From positions 1,798,001-1,862,000 of the forward strand of contig NZ_CP159578.1 of assembly GCF_040536835.1 (NCBI RefSeq): a stretch of 64,000 nucleotides of DNA, written 5' to 3'. This DNA is from Salinicola endophyticus. GTDB lineage: Bacteria; Pseudomonadota; Gammaproteobacteria; Pseudomonadales; Halomonadaceae. A program made the translations under genes and the position numbers. The notes beneath the pieces are model-generated. The model did no database searches, had not been told where the DNA came from, and worked only from the letters and a program-made list of their open reading frames with translations. Positions 47,010 to 55,096 of the stretch are shown here, piece by piece (the first letter of the stretch is position 1; each line of letters starts with the position of its first letter).

Positions 47010-47831
47010 ATGACGACCGTCATGGCATCCGTTCAGTGGCAGGGCGCCGGTCAGCGACATCAGCTGGTGGAGAGTTTGCGTGCTTACCTGGATGGAGCGG
47101 TCTACCCCATCGATGAAACCCCCATCGATCCGGCAACTGGCGACACGCGCCAAGGTGTCAAGCATTTGGATGAGATCCGGGCCAACATCTCGGCTCAGAT
47201 GACGCACCTGGAAGCGTTGGCGCCTTCACGTCTGCTTACGCTCTCCTGCGAGTGCTCTGGAGACATTGCGCCGATTGCCTACTTTGCACGTCGTCATGCT
47301 GACCTGCGGATTTTGTGGGTCGATGCCCATGCCGACCTCAATACACCCGCCAGCAGCCCTAGTGGAGACTTCCACGGTATGCCACTTCGAACACTGCTGG
47401 GCGAAGGGCCGCAGCCGATTCTGGACTTGCTATCTATCCACTTGACGCCAAAGCAGGTTGGGTTGGTTGGCGTGCGGGACTGCGACCCGGGTGAGCAGGA
47501 TTTCATTGCCTCGCGACGGATTCGTCACTGGCTCGACCTCTCAGTCAGCGCTCGCGCGGAGATTGAGACTTTCGTGACAGGAAAACCAATCTACATACAC
47601 TTCGATCTGGATGTCTTGGATCCCGATGACGAGAGCCTGGCGTTGTTCAAGACGCCTGACGGGTTGAGCTACCCGGATTTGGGACGCTGGCTGAGCTCGC
47701 TTGCCCTGCATCACACGGTCGTGGGCATGGGGCTGTTCGAGTATCACGATCCTATAGGCGAATTCAGGGAGCGTTACGCCGAGATCGTCGAGCTTTGTCG
47801 TCGCTGCCTGGGAACTGATCTGCCAGGCTGA
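47010..47831 (+). CDS. Arginase-fold protein with an altered first metal-binding motif
   Basis: 273 residues. Metal-binding arginase motifs ILWVDAHADLNTP (Asp105, His107, Asp109) and YIHFDLDVLDPDD (Asp199 and Asp201 region) are intact, and FHGMPLRTLLGEG is typical. The first motif, normally GGDH, reads CECSGDIAPIAYF, so the first metal-ligand His is replaced (by Ile if the motif aligns directly). It may bind a single metal, or be an agmatinase/formimidoylglutamase-like ureohydrolase, or act on other guanidino compounds. The ATG at 47010 follows AAGGAG. Codon use is more T/A-rich at third positions than in adjacent genes (for example TTGGTTGGCG), suggesting acquisition. Confidence 0.78.
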   Translation: MTTVMASVQWQGAGQRHQLVESLRAYLDGAVYPIDETPIDPATGDTRQGVKHLDEIRANISAQMTHLEALAPSRLLTLSCECSGDIAPIAYFARRHADLRILWVDAHADLNTPASSPSGDFHGMPLRTLLGEGPQPILDLLSIHLTPKQVGLVGVRDCDPGEQDFIASRRIRHWLDLSVSARAEIETFVTGKPIYIHFDLDVLDPDDESLALFKTPDGLSYPDLGRWLSSLALHHTVVGMGLFEYHDPIGEFRERYAEIVELCRRCLGTDLPG

Positions 47832-47974
47832 TCTTCGATGTCGGGTAGCATTCGATTAAGGGGCTTGGGCAGTCAATTGACAGTGCCACGGGGCGGTGCT
47901 AAATACGCGCTGCCGGCAATCGTGCCGGTGTTGCGTGGTGGCTCATGCCGCACGCTTTCCGAGGAATCATCGCC

Positions 47975-48244
47975 ATGGCATTGCGCCACATCCTGTTCGC
48001 CGCCGTGACGGCCCTGGCCGTTGGCGGGTGTGCGTCCAACACCTTTGCGCCCAACTATCAGTCCAACAATACAGACGTGCTGCGGATCGGCGGCGAGCGC
48101 CCGGAGGCGGCGGCGCCGGCGGTCGAGAATCTGGGCTCGTTCTGCGTCCAGACCACCCAGCAGTGGAACGACCAGGGCAAGACGCCGGATGGCCAGCGTC
48201 TGTGGGTCAAGAGTACGCTGCGTCAGGCGGTGGCCTGCCGCTGA
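47975..48244 (+). CDS. Small predicted lipoprotein
   Basis: 89-residue precursor with a signal peptide (HILFAAVTALAVGGCAS) and lipobox AVGGC, so the Cys at residue 18 should be acylated. The mature part (about 72 residues) is polar, with FCVQTTQQWNDQGKTPDG and two further Cys near the end. I do not recognise the family. ATG at 47975 follows GAGGAA; an upstream in-frame ATG at 47945 would spoil the signal. The mature N-terminus is Cys-Ala-Ser, consistent with outer-membrane sorting. A strong terminator follows at 48306. Confidence 0.7.
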   Translation: MALRHILFAAVTALAVGGCASNTFAPNYQSNNTDVLRIGGERPEAAAPAVENLGSFCVQTTQQWNDQGKTPDGQRLWVKSTLRQAVACR

Positions 48245-48305
48245 GCGAGTGGGTCGGCAGGCACAGCGTTACGCGCGGTGGCGGGCAGGCTGACGCTTGA
48301 GTGAG

Positions 48306-48333
48306 AGCCGAACCCTTCGGGGTTCGGCTTTTT
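48306..48333 (+). terminator. Intrinsic terminator after the small lipoprotein gene
   Basis: AGCCGAACCC pairs with GGGTTCGGCT around TTCG (48306-48329), a very stable tetraloop hairpin. TTTTT follows. A clean + strand rho-independent terminator. Confidence 0.92.
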
Positions 48334-48445
48334 CGTGGGTGCGGGCGCTGGCCGCGTGCGCGGGTGAGAGCTGCTACGCTGACTCGTCGCGGGCCGCGTC
48401 TTCGAGCCCCGTCACCGATGTCTCTCGTTCTCGGAGGTGAACGCC

Positions 48446-49174
48446 ATGCGTTATGAACTCTATTACTGGCCGGGTATCCAGGGACGCGGCGAATTCGTGC
48501 GTCTGGCATTCGAGGACGTCGGCGTCGAGTATGTCGATATCGCACGCCTGCCGGCGGCGCAGGGCGGTGGCGCAGGGGCGGTCAGCGAGTGTCTGCATGC
48601 CGGGGGGCTGGGGCAGCCGCATTTCGCGCCGCCGCTGCTCAAGGCGGATGATGAGATGATCTCTCACGTTGCCAACATTTTGCTGTTTCTCGGCCCGCGC
48701 TTGTCGCTGGTCGCCGACGATCCGGTGCTGCAGCGTCGTGCTCATGGCTTGCAGCTCACGCTCAGCGATTTCGTCGCCGAGATTCACGATACCCACCATC
48801 CGATCGGGACATCGCTCTACTACGAGGATCAGCGCGACGAGGCGCAGCGTCGGGGCGTGCTGTTCGTCCAGGAGCGGCTGCCCAAGTTTCTCGACTACTT
48901 CGAGCGGGTGCTGGCGGTGAACGCCGACAGCGAGGCCTACCTGGTCGGCGGCGCGCATAGCTATGTCGATCTGTCGCTGTTCCAGGTGGTGACCGGACTG
49001 CGCTACGCGTTCCCGCGCGCCATGGGTCGTCTGGAGCCGGAGCTGCCTGCCCTGATGGCCTTGGTCGACCGGGTTGGGTCGCGCCCGCGGCTGGCCAGCT
49101 ACCTGACCTCCGACCGGCGCCAGGCGTTCAACCAGTCGGGGATCTTCCGCCACTATCCCGAGCTGGATGGCTGA
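48446..49174 (+). CDS. Glutathione S-transferase (sigma-like/YghU-distant)
   Basis: 242 residues. YELYYWPGIQGRGEFVRLAFE is a GST N-terminal start (Y-x-PxxGRxExxRLxF), with GLGQPHFAPPLLKADDEMIS and VANILLFLGP around the glutathione site. The C-terminal helical domain includes LVGGAHSYVDLSLFQVV and its Asp. This pattern resembles the sigma-class/prostaglandin-D-synthase-like GSTs found in bacteria. The ATG at 48446 follows GGAGG. No neighbouring gene indicates its substrate. A second GST is at 36314. Confidence 0.88.
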   Translation: MRYELYYWPGIQGRGEFVRLAFEDVGVEYVDIARLPAAQGGGAGAVSECLHAGGLGQPHFAPPLLKADDEMISHVANILLFLGPRLSLVADDPVLQRRAHGLQLTLSDFVAEIHDTHHPIGTSLYYEDQRDEAQRRGVLFVQERLPKFLDYFERVLAVNADSEAYLVGGAHSYVDLSLFQVVTGLRYAFPRAMGRLEPELPALMALVDRVGSRPRLASYLTSDRRQAFNQSGIFRHYPELDG

Positions 49175-49218
49175 GTTCGGGTAGCCGCCGCGTGCGGCCC
49201 GGGAAGGGCCACGGCGTT

Positions 49219-49246
49219 CTGACTCGCGCGGCTGGCGTGCTACAGT
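49219..49246 (+). promoter_or_regulatory. Possible luxS promoter
   Basis: CTGACT (49219-49224) and TACAGT (49241-49246) with a 16-bp spacer form a moderate sigma-70-like promoter about 35 bp upstream of the luxS ATG. It is a suggestion from pattern only. Confidence 0.35.
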
Positions 49247-49281
49247 AGAGACACTTCCGACTCACGGACAAGGAGGCAACG

Positions 49282-49797
49282 ATGCCCTTACTCGATAGCT
49301 TCATGGTCGACCACACCAAGATGAACGCTCCGGCGGTACGTGTGGCCAAGCAGATGCGCACGCCCCACGGCGACGACATCACGGTCTACGACCTGCGCTT
49401 CTGCGTGCCCAACGAGGAGATCCTCTCCGAGCGTGGCATTCATACGCTGGAGCATCTGTTTGCGGGCTTCATGCGCCAGCATCTCAACGGTGATGGGGTC
49501 GAGATCATCGATATCTCGCCGATGGGCTGCCGCACGGGCTTCTACATGAGCCTGATCGGTCAGGTCGACGAGGCCACCGTGGGTGCAGCCTGGGAAGCCT
49601 CGATGCGCGACGTGCTGGCGCTCGAGGATCAGAAGTCGATCCCCGAGCTCAACATCTACCAGTGCGGCACCGCCGAGATGCACTCGCTGGACGAGGCCCA
49701 GCAGATCGCGCGCAATGTCACGACCCGCGGCATCGGCGTCAACTCCAACAGCGAGCTGAAGCTGACCGAAGAGTTCCTGGCGACGCACGGCGCCTGA
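49282..49797 (+). CDS. luxS: S-ribosylhomocysteine lyase
   Basis: 171-residue metalloenzyme that cleaves S-ribosylhomocysteine to homocysteine and DPD, the AI-2 precursor, in the activated methyl cycle. The metal ligands His54 and His58 lie in [10 protein letters not shown], with the conserved Glu57. The catalytic Cys83 lies in [14 protein letters not shown] and the third ligand Cys128 in [11 protein letters not shown]. Positions match characterised LuxS. ATG at 49282 follows AAGGAGG. A terminator and a short tandem repeat follow. No mtnN/pfs gene is near. Confidence 0.97.
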   Translation: MPLLDSFMVDHTKMNAPAVRVAKQMRTPHGDDITVYDLRFCVPNEEILSERGIHTLEHLFAGFMRQHLNGDGVEIIDISPMGCRTGFYMSLIGQVDEATVGAAWEASMRDVLALEDQKSIPELNIYQCGTAEMHSLDEAQQIARNVTTRGIGVNSNSELKLTEEFLATHGA

Positions 49798-49830
49798 GTC
49801 GAGGCGCCGCAAGCTCGAGCGCATGGTGCA

Positions 49831-49862
49831 AGGCCCGGGGCGTGACTGCCGCGGGTCTTTTT
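49831..49862 (+). terminator. Probable intrinsic terminator of luxS
   Basis: AGGCCCG pairs with CGGGTCT (one G-U) with an inner GGC/GCC, around a short loop, and is followed by TTTTT (to 49862). This fits a rho-independent terminator on the + strand. Confidence 0.7.
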
Positions 49863-49907
49863 GTTTCTGGGTTTGTCGTTTCTGGGTCTGTCGCTTCTGG
49901 ATCCGGC
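49863..49907 (+). repeat. Three 15-nt tandem repeats after luxS
   Basis: GTTTCTGGGTTTGTC (49863), GTTTCTGGGTCTGTC (49878) and GCTTCTGGATCCGGC (49893) are three successive units, the first two differing at one base. They lie directly after the luxS terminator and well before the next gene. Confidence 0.75.
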
Positions 49908-50060
49908 TTTCCTTGGCCCGGGGCGGGCCGCGCGGCGAACCTTCAGCGCGGGCGGTGTCCAAGGTGTGATGGTGTCGAGCGTGCTCATCCACGCGTTATC
50001 GGCGTTCGGCCCGGCTCGTCATTTTCCGTCACGCATCGTCTTTTCATCAGGACACCCCTC

Positions 50061-50513
50061 ATGCTCGATACGGTTCAGCAGTTCTTCCAGCGGGTGCTTG
50101 CGCCTGCCCACGATCATCACGATGCGGTCACCCCGCAGCTGGCAGTGGCGGCGCTGCTCAGCGAGGTGCTGCGCGCCGACTACGAGGTCGACCCGCAGGA
50201 GCTAGCGACCCTGCGCGAGATGCTGGTGCGGCAGTTCTCGCTGAGCGGAGAGCAGGCCGATGCGCTGATCGCGGAGGCCGAAGCGCAGGTCGAACATGCG
50301 GTCGACCACTTCCAGTACGTGTCGCTGCTCAACGAGCGTTTCAGCTACGCCCAGCGGGTCGAGCTGGTCGCCGCCATGTGGCGCCTGGCCTACGCCGACG
50401 ACGAACTCGCCGCCCTCGAGGAGCATCGCATCCGCCGTCTGGCCGACCTGCTCTATGTCAGTCACAGCGACTTCATTCGCACCAAGCTCGCCGTGCTCGA
50501 AGCGCGCGGCTGA
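50061..50513 (+). CDS. TerB-family protein
   Basis: 150-residue soluble all-helical protein. VAALLSEVLRADYEVDPQEL, LIAEAEAQVEHAVDHFQYV and ELVAAMWRLAYADDELAALE followed by EHRIRRLADLLYV match TerB/DjlA-type domains, in which an acidic (E/D)-rich pair of repeats surrounds a metal-binding cleft. The family was named after tellurite resistance but most members have unknown function. No terA, C, D or E gene is present. ATG at 50061 follows AGGA. The family motif A..D(G/D)E and E is present twice (RADYEVDPQEL and YADDELAALEE). Confidence 0.85.
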   Translation: MLDTVQQFFQRVLAPAHDHHDAVTPQLAVAALLSEVLRADYEVDPQELATLREMLVRQFSLSGEQADALIAEAEAQVEHAVDHFQYVSLLNERFSYAQRVELVAAMWRLAYADDELAALEEHRIRRLADLLYVSHSDFIRTKLAVLEARG

Positions 50514-50651
50514 GCACCGGTATCGTGACGGTCGCCGGCGGCGCGGAATTTCCGACCTCGGCCCTAGGGTATCCCCCTGCGTGACCGTTATACTGCCGTC
50601 AAAGCGCGGTCCGGGTGGCCGTGGCCGTCGACAGTGAGTCAAGGAGGGAAC

Positions 50652-51455
50652 GTGACCGAGGGCATCAAGCACATCGTGGCCGTGGCGTCGGGCAAGGGCG
50701 GCGTCGGCAAATCCACCGTGACCGCCAATCTGGCGCTGGCCATGGCCGCCGAAGGCTATCGGGTAGGGCTGCTGGATGCGGACATCTACGGCCCGAGCCA
50801 GGCGCGCATGCTGGGGCTGCCGGAGAATACCCGCCCTGAGGTGGTCGACGAGAAGAACATGAAGCCGGTCGTCGCCCACGGGATCCAGGCGATGTCGATG
50901 GCGTTCATGGTGGATATCAATCAGCCCATGGTCTGGCGCGGGCCGATGGTCTCCGGCGCCTTCCAGCAGCTGCTCAATCAGACGCTGTGGGACGATCTCG
51001 ACTTTCTGTTCATCGACATGCCGCCGGGTACCGGTGACATCCAGCTGACGCTGGCGCAGAAGGTTTCGGTGGATGGTGCGGTGATCGTCACCACGCCCCA
51101 GGACATCGCGCTGCTGGATGCGCGCAAGGGCATCGAGATGTTCCGCAAGGTGAGCGTGCCGGTACTGGGTGTGGTCGAGAACATGAGCCTGCACGTCTGC
51201 TCCCAGTGCGGTCACAGCGAGCCGATCTTCGGCAGCGGCGGCGGTGAGCGCATCGCCGAGCAGTACGCGACCCAACTGCTGGGCCAGCTGCCGCTGACGC
51301 TCTCCATCCGCGAGCAGGCCGATGGCGGCCAGCCCAGCGTGGTCGCCGAGCCCGATGGCGAGGTGGCACAGACCTTCCGGCACATCGCCCGCGCGGTGGC
51401 CAGCGGTGTCGCCGAGAGCGGCGGTACCGGGCCGAGTATCTCGTTCAGCGACTAG
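50652..51455 (+). CDS. apbC: Iron-sulfur cluster carrier ATPase ApbC/Mrp
   Basis: 267-residue Mrp/NBP35-type ATPase that carries [4Fe-4S] clusters to apoproteins. SGKGGVGKSTVTANLALAMA is the deviant Walker A, LLDADIYGPSQARMLG and FLFIDMPPGTGDIQLT complete the nucleotide site, and CSQCGH has the CxxC used for dimeric cluster binding. The N-terminal MIP18-like domain of some Mrp proteins is absent. The start is GTG at 50652, preceded by AAGGAGG, better than the in-frame GTG at 50634. A -10-like TATACT at 50589-50594 lies upstream. dcd follows 158 bp downstream, as I remember in pseudomonads. Confidence 0.93.
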   Translation: MTEGIKHIVAVASGKGGVGKSTVTANLALAMAAEGYRVGLLDADIYGPSQARMLGLPENTRPEVVDEKNMKPVVAHGIQAMSMAFMVDINQPMVWRGPMVSGAFQQLLNQTLWDDLDFLFIDMPPGTGDIQLTLAQKVSVDGAVIVTTPQDIALLDARKGIEMFRKVSVPVLGVVENMSLHVCSQCGHSEPIFGSGGGERIAEQYATQLLGQLPLTLSIREQADGGQPSVVAEPDGEVAQTFRHIARAVASGVAESGGTGPSISFSD

Positions 51456-51613
51456 TTTCCGGTGCATGACCAGGCGCGGCCTTGCTGGCGGCGCCTGGCG
51501 TTCCCTTCGTGTGGGCGGGCCGCTATGATGGCGAGCCGATTCAGCCTTACCCATTTCTCGACCCGGCGCGGGGGAGCAAAGACTCTCCGTGACGCCGCTC
51601 CAAGGACACCTGC

Positions 51614-52180
51614 ATGAGCATCAAATCCGACAAGTGGATTCGCCGGATGGCGGAGCAGGAGGGCATGATCGAGCCCTTCGAGGCGGACCAGGTCCGCTAC
51701 GCCAACGACCAGCGCGTGATCTCCTACGGCACTTCCAGCTACGGCTATGACGTGCGCTGTGCCGACGAGTTCAAGGTGTTCACCAATATCCACTCGGCGG
51801 TGGTCGATCCCAAGGCGTTCGATGACAAGAGCTTCGTCGACGTCAAGGGCGACGCCTGCGTGATCCCGCCCAACTCCTTCGCCCTGGCGCGCACGGTGGA
51901 GTATTTCCGCATCCCGCGCAGCGTGCTGACGATCTGCCTGGGCAAGTCCACCTATGCGCGCTGCGGTATCATCGTCAACGTCACGCCGCTGGAGCCCGAG
52001 TGGGAAGGTCATGTGACGCTGGAGTTCTCCAATACCACCAACCTGCCGGCGCGTATCTACGCCAACGAAGGTGTGGCGCAGATGCTGTTCCTCGAATCCG
52101 ATGAGGTCTGCGCGACCTCATACAAGGATCGCGGTGGCAAGTACATGGGACAGCGCGGGGTGACCCTGCCGCGCACCTGA
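51614..52180 (+). CDS. dcd: dCTP deaminase
   Basis: 188-residue enzyme deaminating dCTP to dUTP for thymidylate synthesis. Conserved [58 protein letters not shown] and the C-terminal [13 protein letters not shown] include the Glu/Arg active-site residues and nucleotide-binding elements. Length matches E. coli Dcd (193). ATG at 51614 starts [10 protein letters not shown]. It ends before a strong terminator at 52221. Confidence 0.97.
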   Translation: MSIKSDKWIRRMAEQEGMIEPFEADQVRYANDQRVISYGTSSYGYDVRCADEFKVFTNIHSAVVDPKAFDDKSFVDVKGDACVIPPNSFALARTVEYFRIPRSVLTICLGKSTYARCGIIVNVTPLEPEWEGHVTLEFSNTTNLPARIYANEGVAQMLFLESDEVCATSYKDRGGKYMGQRGVTLPRT

Positions 52181-52220
52181 TCACGCAGGCTTTGGCCCCA
52201 GGGCCGGTCGTGTGATGAAA

Positions 52221-52258
52221 GACGGGGCGCCTCCGCCAGGGAGGCGCCCCGTCTTTGC
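52221..52258. terminator. Strong hairpin between convergent dcd and aldo/keto reductase genes
   Basis: AGACGGGGCGCCTCC (52221-52235) pairs exactly with GGAGGCGCCCCGTCT (52241-52255) around GCCAG, and TTT follows on the + strand. Convergent location suggests bidirectional termination. Confidence 0.85.
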
Positions 52259-52301
52259 ATTTGCCCCGAGCTGCTCAGGGCTTTGCTCAAGCCGTGCCGG
52301 G

Positions 52302-53399
52302 TCAGACATCCGCCGCGCGATCGTCGCTGCGGTGCTTGATGGTCTCGGCGTAGCCATCCAGAAACGGCTTCTCTGCCGGGTCGAGGCGATCCATGCCGGC
52401 CACGACCCGGTGCCAGTAGGGGTAAAGCGGGGCGGGGCGTGTCAGCTGCTCTAGTTGGCGCTGCTCGGCCTCGCTCAGCGTCAGCTCGACGGCGGCGAGG
52501 TTGTCCTGCAGATGCGCTTCACTACGCGCGCCGACAATCAGCGAGGTGACACCTGGGCGATCCTTGAGCCACGCCAGGCACACGCGCGCCGGCGAGCAGT
52601 CGTGGGCTTCGCCGATGGCGATCAGCGCCTCGATAATATCGTAGGCGCGCTCCATGTCGTGGACATAGGGCTCGGGCCAGCCGTTGCCCTGGCGGGTGTC
52701 CGGCGGCGTAGGCTGGCCGCGGCGCACCTTGCCGGTCAGGAAGCCTTCGCCCAGCGGCCCCCAGATCAGCGAGCCGAGGTTCTGGTCCAGTGCCAGCGGC
52801 ATCAGCTCGTACTCCGCTTCACGCGACTCCGGGGTGTAGTAGATCTGCTGGCTGATCGGCTTGGTCAGGCCGTGGAGCTCTGCCTTGCCCAGGGTCTTCA
52901 TCATTTGCCAGCCGGTGTAGTTGGAGGTGCCCCAGTAGCGCACCTTGCCGCTGGTGACCAGATGGTGCAGCGCCTCCAGCGTCTCCTCGACCGGGGTGAC
53001 ACCGTCCCAGTTGTGGATCTGGTAGAGATCGATGTGGTCGGTGCCCAGGCGTTTGAGGCTGGCTTCCACCGCGCGGATCAGATGGTAGCGCGACGCGCCG
53101 CTGGCATTGGGGTCATCGCCCAGGGGGCTGCGGCCCTTGGTGGCGAGGATGATGTCCTGGCGTTTGTCGCCCAGCGCCTTGGCGGTGATCTCCTCGGCCT
53201 GGCCGTGGGAGTAGAGATCGGCGGTGTCGACCAGATTGACACCGGCTTCGAAGGCGATGTCGAGCAGGCGCCGAGCGCCCTTGACGTCGACGCTCGCTGC
53301 TTTTTCGAAACCGTGGCTGCCGCCGAACGGCACCGTGCCCAGGGTCAAGCTCGAGACCATCAGCCCCGAGTTGCCCAGCGGACGATATTGCATGCTCAT
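52302..53399 (-). CDS. Aldo/keto reductase
   Basis: 365-residue NAD(P)H-dependent AKR of the Mgs/YajO-YghZ type. Asp, Tyr, Lys and His of the catalytic tetrad appear in NLVDTADLYSHG, IILATKGRSPLG and IDLYQIHNWDG. Cofactor-binding SLIVGARSEAHLQDN is near the C-terminus. The substrate is unknown; aldehyde or sugar-related carbonyl compounds are typical. ATG at 53399 follows AAGGAG (second ATG two codons later). It lies downstream of the TolC-family gene on the same strand; 161 bp with two GC hairpins (53425-53450 and 53513-53532) separate them, so they are probably separate units. Confidence 0.92.
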   Translation of the reverse strand: MSMQYRPLGNSGLMVSSLTLGTVPFGGSHGFEKAASVDVKGARRLLDIAFEAGVNLVDTADLYSHGQAEEITAKALGDKRQDIILATKGRSPLGDDPNASGASRYHLIRAVEASLKRLGTDHIDLYQIHNWDGVTPVEETLEALHHLVTSGKVRYWGTSNYTGWQMMKTLGKAELHGLTKPISQQIYYTPESREAEYELMPLALDQNLGSLIWGPLGEGFLTGKVRRGQPTPPDTRQGNGWPEPYVHDMERAYDIIEALIAIGEAHDCSPARVCLAWLKDRPGVTSLIVGARSEAHLQDNLAAVELTLSEAEQRQLEQLTRPAPLYPYWHRVVAGMDRLDPAEKPFLDGYAETIKHRSDDRAADV

Positions 53400-53560
53400 A
53401 TGGCCTCCTTGCCTGGCTGAATCGAGCCCCGCCGCGAGGCGGGCGGGGCTCTGTCAGTCTGGCAAAGATCGGCTCGGGAGCAAGTCTCAGCGCCTGGAGA
53501 AATACCTGGAGAAGCGCCGCTCTGGGCGGCGCTGATGAGCCAACACATGCCCTCGTGGGG

Positions 53561-55045
53561 CTACAGCTGGCCCGATTGCCACTGTGCTTCGCGGCTGGCG
53601 AGCGCGTCGGCGATGCCGTCGATGCTGTTGGAGGCGAGGCTCTCGGGCAAGGGATCGAAGCCGACGCTGGCGGCGAGCTGGCCATAGCTGCTGCGCAGAT
53701 CGGCGTAGGCCAGGTCGCGGCGCAGATCCGCCTGCAGCGTATTCAGTTCGCCCTGGATCAGCTCCAGTTCGCCGATGCTCTGTGCCTGATAGCGATTGCG
53801 TAACTGCTCGACGATCTGGCCATCCAGGCTGACCAATTGCTGGCTGGTCTCGAACTGACGTTGTGCTTCGCGGAAGTTGGCATTGGCGACATGCAGTTGG
53901 GCCAGAATTGCCATCGACATGGCCTGGCGGCGTGCTTCCACGACTGCCTGGCCGGCTTTGGCTGCGTCGATGGCGGCGGGCCCGGAGAGCACGTTGAACA
54001 GGTTCCAGGTGACCTTCACGCCGTAATCGGCCCAGCTCTGATTGACCAGGAAGGAGTTGCTGTCGTAGTGGGCGCCAGCGGAGAACTCCAGGCCGGGCAG
54101 CAGGCGCAGCATGGCCTTGCGGGTCTCGGCGGCGCTGATGCGGGTTTCGTAGTCCTGTTCGCGCAGTTCGGGGCGCTGTGTCAGGGCCGCCTGTTCGAGC
54201 TGGTCGAGATCGATCGTGAGCTGAGGCACCTGATAGCCCGTCTCGGGCGCCAGCTCGATCTCGGTGCCCAGGGGCATATTGATCAGCGTCGCGAGCTCGG
54301 TCTTGGCCAGCGACAGCGCGCGGCGCTGCTCCTCGAGCTGACGCGTGGCTTCGATCAGGGCGCGCTGGTAGCTCAGCGTCTGGATGATGTCGCCGATACG
54401 CTGATCGCTGAGGCGGCGGCTGTTCTCACTCGCCTGATCGACTCGTGCCATCAGACTGTCGATCTGCCCCAGCAGGCGGTCGGCCGCTACGGCCCGCCAA
54501 TAGGCCGAACGCACGTCCTGAATGATGGTGTGGACCACCTTGCGTCGGCGCTCCTGCACGATCAGGCGTCGATCGCTCTGCTGCTTGGCATTGACATAAC
54601 CGACGCCGAAGTCGAGTACGTTCCACACCGTGGTCAGGTCAGCGACGCGGCGGTCGCGATCCAGTGAGGTCGAAGGTTCGAGCGACTGTGTGCCGGTACG
54701 AATGCTCTCGCTGCTGGAAGCGCTGACGTTGCTGCGCCCGGCGTAGCCGGCGGACAGCGCCATGCGCGGCAGCATGTCGAAGGTGGCCAGATCGACCTGG
54801 CGCTGGGCCATGGCCTCTTCCATGATCTTCAAGCGCCCCTCGAGGTTGTACTTTACGGCGCGCGCCATGGCTTCGTGCAGCGTGAGTGGGCCGCTGAGCG
54901 GCTCCTGGTCCTTGAACATCGTACGCAGATCCTGCTGCGCGCGCTGTTCGCTGACGCTGTGATCGATGGGCTGGCTGGTGACGGCGCAGCCACTGATGGC
55001 CAGAGCCAACAGGCTGACTGCGAAAATTTGCTTTTGACGACTCAT
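53561..55045 (-). CDS. TolC-family outer-membrane lipoprotein (type I secretion exit duct)
   Basis: 494-residue outer-membrane efflux protein. The signal/lipobox SLLALAISGC AV predicts acylation at Cys20. LTLHEAMARAVKYN, repeated long helices (RRKVVHTIIQDVRSAYWRAV) and the second half starting at LDQLEQAALTQRPELREQDY are the two OEP repeats forming the barrel-tunnel. ATG at 55045 was preferred over one 33 bp upstream because it begins the signal peptide. It begins 51 bp after the stop of the giant DUF4347 gene on the same strand, so the two are likely one operon with this protein exporting it. No ABC transporter or membrane fusion gene is downstream in the window. Confidence 0.9.
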   Translation of the reverse strand: MSRQKQIFAVSLLALAISGCAVTSQPIDHSVSEQRAQQDLRTMFKDQEPLSGPLTLHEAMARAVKYNLEGRLKIMEEAMAQRQVDLATFDMLPRMALSAGYAGRSNVSASSSESIRTGTQSLEPSTSLDRDRRVADLTTVWNVLDFGVGYVNAKQQSDRRLIVQERRRKVVHTIIQDVRSAYWRAVAADRLLGQIDSLMARVDQASENSRRLSDQRIGDIIQTLSYQRALIEATRQLEEQRRALSLAKTELATLINMPLGTEIELAPETGYQVPQLTIDLDQLEQAALTQRPELREQDYETRISAAETRKAMLRLLPGLEFSAGAHYDSNSFLVNQSWADYGVKVTWNLFNVLSGPAAIDAAKAGQAVVEARRQAMSMAILAQLHVANANFREAQRQFETSQQLVSLDGQIVEQLRNRYQAQSIGELELIQGELNTLQADLRRDLAYADLRSSYGQLAASVGFDPLPESLASNSIDGIADALASREAQWQSGQL

Positions 55046-55096
55046 CCTCGAACTTCCCCTTGGTACGGCATCTATCAATTATTGTTCGGCCTTTTG

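Noticed and set aside
50061..50513. Tellurite-resistance operon
   Set aside because: Only a TerB-like gene is present; the other ter genes are absent.
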